Of a stretch of 64,000 nt of DNA, positions 58,301 to 64,000 are shown in pieces. Each line of letters starts with the position of its first letter. The stretch's first letter is position 1. The position numbers and the translations under genes are program-made. This DNA is from Hypericum androsaemum (taxonomy: Eukaryota > Streptophyta > Magnoliopsida > Malpighiales > Hypericaceae). Below the pieces are notes generated by a model, which was not told the origin of the DNA, ran no database searches, and saw only the letters and a program-made list of their open reading frames with translations. Where the stretch lies: positions 868,001-932,000 of the forward strand of contig OZ023186.1 of the NCBI GenBank assembly GCA_963995505.1, written 5' to 3'.

Positions 58301-58693
58301 ATATAAGTTCTCGTTGATTTTTAAAGAAAATATATTAGAACATGCTTATACTAATTTTGTCTAACGAAGGTAATATGCGAAAAAGTCAAAAGTCAAACCC
58401 CGCTCTTTTCATTTGGGTCCCACTGGAGGCATTACGGGTTACATTAGTCGTTAATGAAAAGTCATAAGGAGTTATGGGACTTAAGTTGAGCGCAACTTCC
58501 GGTAAAATTAGACAAGTAATCTCATCAAGCTGCAAGTGATTATTTTATCTTAGCTAAAAGTCTGGAGTTCGAACAAGCAGTCGTCATCATTTAATATATT
58601 AATTCTTAATTCACTGGGTTCACTATGCAGGAAGACAGCCAAGTGTTCTACAAGCTCTTTAATATAGTGTGGGCCAAATTTCCTTTTATTTAG
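55349..58693 (+). pseudogene. UbiA prenyltransferase copy PT-C, degraded
   Basis: Exons match PT-B: 1 (from ATG 55349), 2 (55715-55836), 3 (55933-56077), 4 (56176-56398), 6 (56800-56892), 7 (57649-57766), 8 (57867-57929), 9 (58055-58087) and 10 (58631-58693). Lesions: a 1-nt insertion in exon 1 leading to TGA after about 23 codons, two 1-nt deletions in exon 3 (145 nt where 147 is expected), loss of exon 5 and a shortened exon 10. The second Asp-rich motif reads KNLPDVEGD (first Asp changed to Asn) and the TATA box TTTAAATA. Exons 4, 6, 7, 8, 9 and 10 remain individually open, so decay may be recent or the copy may have diverged before breaking. Confidence 0.9.
57000..57611. mobile_element. 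TIR element in PT-C intron 6
   Basis: About 612 bp with inverted ends AATGTTTT(T)AAAA, flanked by GGCCACTACC and GGCTACTACC (one mismatch). PT-B intron 6 lacks it. It contains GGTCCGACTGGTCGG blocks shared with 32209-32650. Non-coding. Confidence 0.75.
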
Positions 58694-59806
58694 AAGAAAT
58701 AATTACCAGCCAAGCCATACAAAGACTCACAGAAGAAGACGCAATAAATAACGCAAATTCAGATTGTCTATCCTTTTCCTTTGCATTTGCTATCTAGAGA
58801 CTACTGAATTTTAATGTTATCTTAAATTTCGTGTATTACACAATCTCTTAGCTGTATTCTACTTCTCGTGTTTCAAAATTAAGATAGCAACATACTTTTT
58901 TTATAAGTTAATTTATATTTAAACCATCAAAAGGTAATTACAGCGGTCATTACATCAAATTTACGTATAACATCTAAGATATTAGATAGGCATGCATCTA
59001 AGGAAAACAAGGATAAATACTATCCAAGTATATCTTCCAAAAGTAACTCCACAAAAAGTACAAAGTCGTCCCCATTTTTTAAGGTACATTTTTTTACACC
59101 AATAATTATACCTTGCGAAGTTTGAATTTCTGACCTTCGTCAAATTGTTCTAAGCCTTGTGCCGTTAAGCCAAATGCCCTTTGACATGTTGTCCCCAAAT
59201 TACACCCAAAAGACATCCCTAATTCTCAATCAATTGTGAAACACCTTAATCACAGGGGTTTGTAGAGTTTTGTTCGAAAATTTTTCCTTGTTGCATTCCT
59301 AATTCCTTGAAGAATAGTTGGGACTTTTTCGTCCCAAGTCATGCCCATTTGTACGATCAAATTCAATGCGGCATTCGCCCGCTCTGCGACACGAGTCTCG
59401 TCTAGCTCAATATCTCCACCCGTGGTTGACGTGGTAGGATTATCAACAGGAGGCCTACTTGGAGATTTTATTGTCAAATTGTGCATCAGAATATTTCGAA
59501 GACCAACCGCTTTACGTGTTGATTTTCCTACCGAAGATAATAACATACTTTAAACAATTTTTTTACATGATCATCAGTTTATTACGGAACGACAAAATCA
59601 ATGTACTATACGTGACATGATTGCTTAGTATAGTTACGATTAGTAATTTTTTTATATCAAAGCTACATATTATTGAAAATTTACTGGACGGATTAATCCA
59701 AATTCGAATTATGTAAAATCTCTCTGCAAAGTTTTAACACTGCTTATTTTACGAGCTCATATTTGGGATATTTGGTTAGGTTAGAAGCTGGACATAAGGA
59801 TACAAT
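58694..59806. other. PT-C 3' flank plus an unidentified insertion with a minus-strand frame
   Basis: To about 58865 it is PT 3' flank. From about 58870 to 59550 it has no counterpart in the PT-A/PT-B copies. This part holds a 98-codon minus-strand frame (59250-59546, MLLSSVGKSTRKAVGLRN...) that looks protein-like (balanced composition, DETRVAERANAALNLIVQMG) but is not recognised: possibly an exon of a transduplicated gene. After 59560 array sequence resumes. Confidence 0.45.
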
Positions 59807-60643
59807 TAAGGGTGAGCATTCGAATAATCCGAATCTGAACTGTCCGAATTTCTAACTATCCGAACTACTTTTTTTAATATCCAAATCCGAATCCGAACTA
59901 TGAACTATCTGATATTCGAACTTTTTTCGGATACGGATTCAGATAATCCGAACTATTCGATATTGGCCCAATTATTACCAATTTTTCCTTTTACCTTTGC
60001 TCACGCCTCCTAGTGGAAAGAAACCAGAGAAAACAAGAAACAAAAGCATCTTTTTTTTAGGATGAAGACTACCAAAAGAGCACATTCTTTTTAATCACGG
60101 CCACTAGAAAAAACTCCATTTTAGAGCATGTTCATCCGAAAAAAAAAAGAAACAGCAACAATAAGCAGAGGAATGAGGGACGGGAACAAGCACGAGAAAC
60201 GGACACTACGGGTACCAGGAGCGAGGGCGAGGACGAAAACGACATGAGCGCCGGGGAGTGGGGACGACAAGAAGCAAGCGGCAACATAGACCAGGTTTTG
60301 ATAATTTAGGTTTTACTTTTTAGGGATTGGAAATTTGGGATTGGAAATTCTTGACTTTTTCTAGAAGATTGAGGAAAAAAATAGTTGGGTTGGGAATTGC
60401 AGGAAGTGGGCTTAACGAGTGGAGACTGGAGTGGAGTGGGCTGGGCTAAAAGGTAAGTTATTTTTATAAATCGGATATTTTGGATATCCGAATTAATAAT
60501 TTTATTATCCAAATCCAAATTCGAACTTGAACTTTTTATTTCAGATAATCCGAATCCAAACATATAATTATTCAAATTCGAATCCAGAAAAAACTTCGGA
60601 TTCAAATTCGGACAACGGATAAATGATATTTTGCTTACTCCTA
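59807..60643. mobile_element. hAT-type non-autonomous element, 837 bp (8-bp TSD)
   Basis: Ends TAAGGGTGAGCA and the inverse of TAGGAGTAAGCA, flanked by GATACAAT at 59799-59806 and 60644-60651; the copy near 39770 is the empty site. Sub-terminal repeats near ATAATCCGAA(T/C) occur at both ends (59825-59960 and 60475-60620). No transposase. Confidence 0.9.
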
Positions 60644-62433
60644 GATACAATTCTCATTAGTTTGGCGGTTGAACTTTTTGGCATTAGTAATTGTACCGTA
60701 CCCACCTTTCATCAATTAAAACTAATTTACCTATAAAAAAATTCGACAGCCGGTAACGGAACAACTTAAAATTCAGTGCTGAATCATAAAAAAAAAAAAG
60801 AAATGAATGCCGATCACATAATTGAGAAGCTATTTGAGCCATCCATCTGCTCCTCAATATCAGTTCTTATGATGGAGCTTCCATGTACATTTTCTCTTGG
60901 GTTTCTCCACACAAAAAAAAAAAAAGAATTCCCTCTTCTCCCCATAGCAACCAAACCCAGAACACAAATGGGAGAATCTTGAAAGGCAAGAAAATGGTAT
61001 TCACCAAAACCCTATATATTTCAAACTTAGACAATAAAGTTTCGATTTTGCCTCTTCTCTGTCTACAGAAGTTTCCTCCTTGTTTTCATATATATCTTCG
61101 CACTAATCATCTTCTTCAAAGCACTAACTATGGCGATCTGGAGTTTCAGAAATTTGAACAAGTGGGTTGCACGGCTAAAGCAGAGTTGTTAAAAGAAAGA
61201 TGACATTCAATCAGTTTTTCCTTCATAATTTGTCAGATGCGAGATATGCAACACTCGGGTACTAGGAGATCGGTATGCTTGGCAAAAGGACACTACTTTC
61301 AATTTCAATAGAGTACGTTAAGCAAGAAGAGAAGGTTCCGCACAAATAGAGAAATGAAAAACGCGTAATGGGTTATAAAGAGATGTCCATAACATAGAAT
61401 GTTGATTTAACCATTGTCAAGTACACATTGTTCGCAGAATCACAGATTCAACAAAATCCAAACTTACGTAGTTAGAACCCATATTTAGATAATACTATTT
61501 GCACACATGCTATATTGAACTAAGGTCTTCTGAATGTTTATTTTGGACCATCATCTTCCAGCAGTTCAAGCCATATAATGCTTTAGACACCCGAGTTAAA
61601 AGCATGTCTCGGTACCACAAACAAAATATTGTCAGCCATAACCATGCATGTAAGGGTATCCACTCAAAACGATTAACAACTTGTCCCAAAATCAACAGAA
61701 TTGTGTCCAAGACATTACCATCAAGCTTGAGCCTAGCTAGTTCTCCTGGCCAGTAACCAAGAGGAGACTTTCCACAATAAATTAGACCACTAAAGCAATT
61801 TATTCTAGGCCAAATATGCAGAGCTCTAAAGTTGCTTCAAGGTAACGTAACAAAAAAAAACAAATTTGAAGAAAGACAAGGCCTTGAACGCTCCAGGTGG
61901 TTTACAACTTGGAGAAGACGATGGCCATCACAGCACTAAATACTAAAAGGCTATGGAGTAGAAAGTTCAACCCTCATACCGAATTAAATAGCATAACTTC
62001 CAAGCCAGTAATCCACAAGACCTGAGATACACAGGTTCCTGTGACCAAACAGCTTAGAACCTTAAAAGTCCAAACTTGCAACACAACAGAACATGCCATA
62101 ATATATCCTCTATTCTAAGACCCGAAATCACACACTAATGCAATAATAGTTTACATTCTTTCTCTATTCCACAATTGTAATTCATCTATTAACCAGAGCT
62201 GTTCAAAAGGTTGTCAGTGTCCACACCCTATTCTAAAGCTGGCGTTAAACCTTGACTTTGATTTTGAGAAGTGAATAGATGTCTAAAAGGGCAATCAGAA
62301 CCTATCACCATCAATAATAGTTTTATGCTTAAAAATGATTGACAATTTTCTAATCCGTGGTTGTATTTAGAGTAAGTAGCTAAACATCAAGAGACAAATA
62401 CTTCTTCTCAAGAAACAGCAGTTACTAACCAAG
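60644..62433. repeat. Array block between PT-C and Cys5
   Basis: Homologous to 17703-17895, parts of 5760-7127 and 20440-21628. Neither the second-family copia remnant nor the 5341-5760 segment is present here, so this copy shows the arrangement before those insertions. Non-coding. Confidence 0.6.
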
Positions 62434-63224
62434 CTAAGCACTGGATTCTGAAGGGACATCGCCAATGAGCTTGAACTCCTGAACCTCTTTAAAATTCTGC
62501 CATGGCTTCTCCCACACCTTGGCCTCATACACCTTAGTGTGATCACCCTCCTTCACCTCAAGGGTATATAATAGACTGTCCCGGCCACCACCTGCTGCTT
62601 CACATTCACCACTTTCTTAAACTCGAGCAAATAATTCTGCACCAAACCCAACACAATTCAGCTCCAGCAATCAACCACACGTGCAAAAAACCAAATAAAG
62701 CAACTCATCTTCCTCTGAACTAAGCTTTTACCCAAAACACAAACTTTCTAAAGGGACCAACTATCCCCTCAAGAGCCCAACAACAAAACCCAGAACACCA
62801 ATGAGAAAATCATGAGAAACCACGAAAAGGGCATCAACACCAATCTCACGAAAAGATCAAAGAAAGCAACAGATTTGGTTCATTTTTCCTCTAAACTGAG
62901 CTTGACTTGGATCGTGTCCCCTCGAGCCATGGCAACCAGACCCAAAACAGAAAAAAGGGAAAATCTTGAAAGCCAAGAAAAGGGTAATCACCTAAACGCC
63001 ATTTTATTCAAATCCAGACGATAAAGTTTCGATCTTTGCCTCTTCTCTGTGCCATATAACGCAACCCAGAAATCTCTAACCTTTAACGGATTACTTTAAC
63101 AATTTTTTTTTAAAAAAACCTCTTTTTTGTTGTGTTCATCGACGGCGAAGCGGGCGAGGGAATCGACCTCGAGGCTGTTGGCTGACCCTCCACGTTCCTT
63201 AACACCACCCACCATAGCCGCCAT
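62434..63224 (-). pseudogene. Phytocystatin copy Cys5, good exon 1, 1-nt deletion in exon 2
   Basis: Exon 1 (63120-63224, 105 nt) is the only fully in-frame first exon in the array: [17 protein letters not shown], then [15 protein letters not shown] (the LARFAV phytocystatin signature) and KKE, with a GT donor. Exon 2 (62434-62636) has the QQVVAG loop, but one nucleotide is missing in the strand after it (TATATACC against TATATTACC in Cys4), so translation reaches TGA soon after VYYIP and before the Pro-Trp hairpin. A functional product would be 102 residues. Either a young pseudogene or a sequencing error. Confidence 0.85.
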
Positions 63225-64000
63225 TTTCGCACCAATACAATATCTAAAGGGTCTAAAATTGATCGACTTTGATTAAGTTTAGACCTGCCCAAATCTATGA
63301 ATCTTAAAATTATAAGATCATGGTTATAGATTTATAGGGATTTAATTTTTTAACTAATATTAAAATAATATATGTATTTTTTTTTGAGAAAGAATAATAT
63401 ATGTATATTAATCACTAAATATACCAACAAATTTTCAAGCTATCCAAATCCAATTTTTTTTTAAATTTGCTTGTTTGGTATTTTTATATTAATTTATTTT
63501 AATGTACTTAGTGCTCTTTTTATTTGAGAACAATCAAATAATTTTTTAATTTTTTTTAAATAAAATAAATTTTAAATAAGATGGACTTGCGAATGGCCAT
63601 GATACTTCCTATTTTTCAGAACTCACATTATGCCTAAATTCTCATTTTTTAAAAGAATACTGGTTCACCCTTCCAAAAAGAAAATAAGAATATGGGTCTA
63701 TGACTCTAATATGGGTCCTATGAATATTGCTGCACAAGTTCGTGTTATTGAGATTCAACGAGGTTAAGGCGGAATTTACGTCAACGGATGCATGCACGTA
63801 TAGACTCCATATTCTTTTAAAAGTCTGTACTCTAAAGTCTCTGATTTTTTTATACAGCCAGGCAGCCTTACATTTGTCATAATAATTAATTAAAATTTAA
63901 ATTAGATAGAAATTATAGTAGCAAAATTCTAAAAAAAATATTAACACCAATACTGCAGTACAGATGCTCAAAGCTCGAGACGTCTAATTATTGGGTATGT
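63225..64000. repeat. Array segment upstream of Cys5, to the window edge
   Basis: Matches 22462-22734, 23320-23463 and 26176-26330 with none of the insertions those contain, so it gives the uninterrupted ancestral form. It probably holds the Cys5 promoter. No gene seen. Confidence 0.55.

Noticed and set aside
55349..58693. Calling PT-C an active gene
   Set aside because: Frameshifts in exons 1 and 3 and missing exon 5; individually open exons do not make an open transcript.
62434..63224. Calling Cys5 a functional cystatin because exon 1 is perfect
   Set aside because: Exon 2 is 203 nt where intact copies have 204, and the frame reaches TGA before the Pro-Trp hairpin.
5341..64000. A biosynthetic gene cluster linking prenyltransferase and cystatin
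   Set aside because: The cystatins are all broken and no other pathway enzyme is present; co-duplication explains the pairing.

Overview
This is nuclear DNA from a flowering plant, almost certainly a eudicot. It carries plant-specific families (a CC-NB-ARC resistance gene, an NRT1/PTR transporter, phytocystatins, a plastid-type UbiA aromatic prenyltransferase, a plant mobile domain gene), GT-AG introns, AT-rich intergenic DNA and many plant-type transposons. I see no rRNA gene, no credible functional tRNA, no CRISPR array and no organellar or bacterial segment. The species cannot be fixed from sequence alone.

Layout. (1) 1-1615, minus: the 5' two thirds or so of a CNL disease-resistance gene running off the left edge. 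(2) 2700-4803, minus: a five-exon NPF (NRT1/PTR) transporter that reads cleanly, with a start codon that seems to sit alone in its first coding exon. (3) 5.3-64 kb: a degenerate tandem array that alternates a minus-strand phytocystatin (Cys1 to Cys5) with a plus-strand membrane prenyltransferase (PT-A, PT-B, PT-C). Order: Cys1 (7.1-7.8 kb), PT-A (7.8-9.7), Cys2 (21.6-22.5), an orphan PT promoter segment (27.2-27.6), Cys3 (27.7-28.5), PT-B (33.1-37.8), Cys4 (45.9-46.4), PT-C (55.3-58.7), Cys5 (62.4-63.2). Only PT-B is intact: its ten exons join in frame to 386 codons with both Asp-rich motifs. PT-A lacks exons 1, 2 and 6-9. PT-C lacks exon 5 and has frameshifts. All five cystatins are broken or incomplete, each in its own way.

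Between the gene copies lies a dense set of mobile elements. Because the array is duplicated, many insertions can be read against an empty paralogous site. They include a Ty1/copia element (11157-17606, TSD CAGAA) inside a LINE and itself interrupted by an inverted related copy; a 2.2-kb solo-LTR-like element (42947-45161, TSD GCATC); an autonomous-type but decayed MULE (about 46.4-54.5 kb) with a transposase and a plant mobile domain gene on the opposite strand; a 1360-bp nearly perfect palindrome nested in a 2.7-kb long-TIR MULE; and several MULE-like (9-bp TSD) and hAT-like (8-bp TSD) MITEs. A 1.2-kb degenerate GGACC-rich array lies at 29.5-30.7 kb.

Functionally the window holds at most three genes likely to be active: the CNL, the NPF transporter and prenyltransferase PT-B. 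PT-B is expected to attach a prenyl chain to an aromatic acceptor in plastids; the acceptor cannot be read from sequence. The recurrent pairing with cystatin looks like hitch-hiking in a segmental duplication; I see no evidence of a shared pathway. All splice structures were worked out by eye from GT/GC-AG sites, frame and paralogue comparison.
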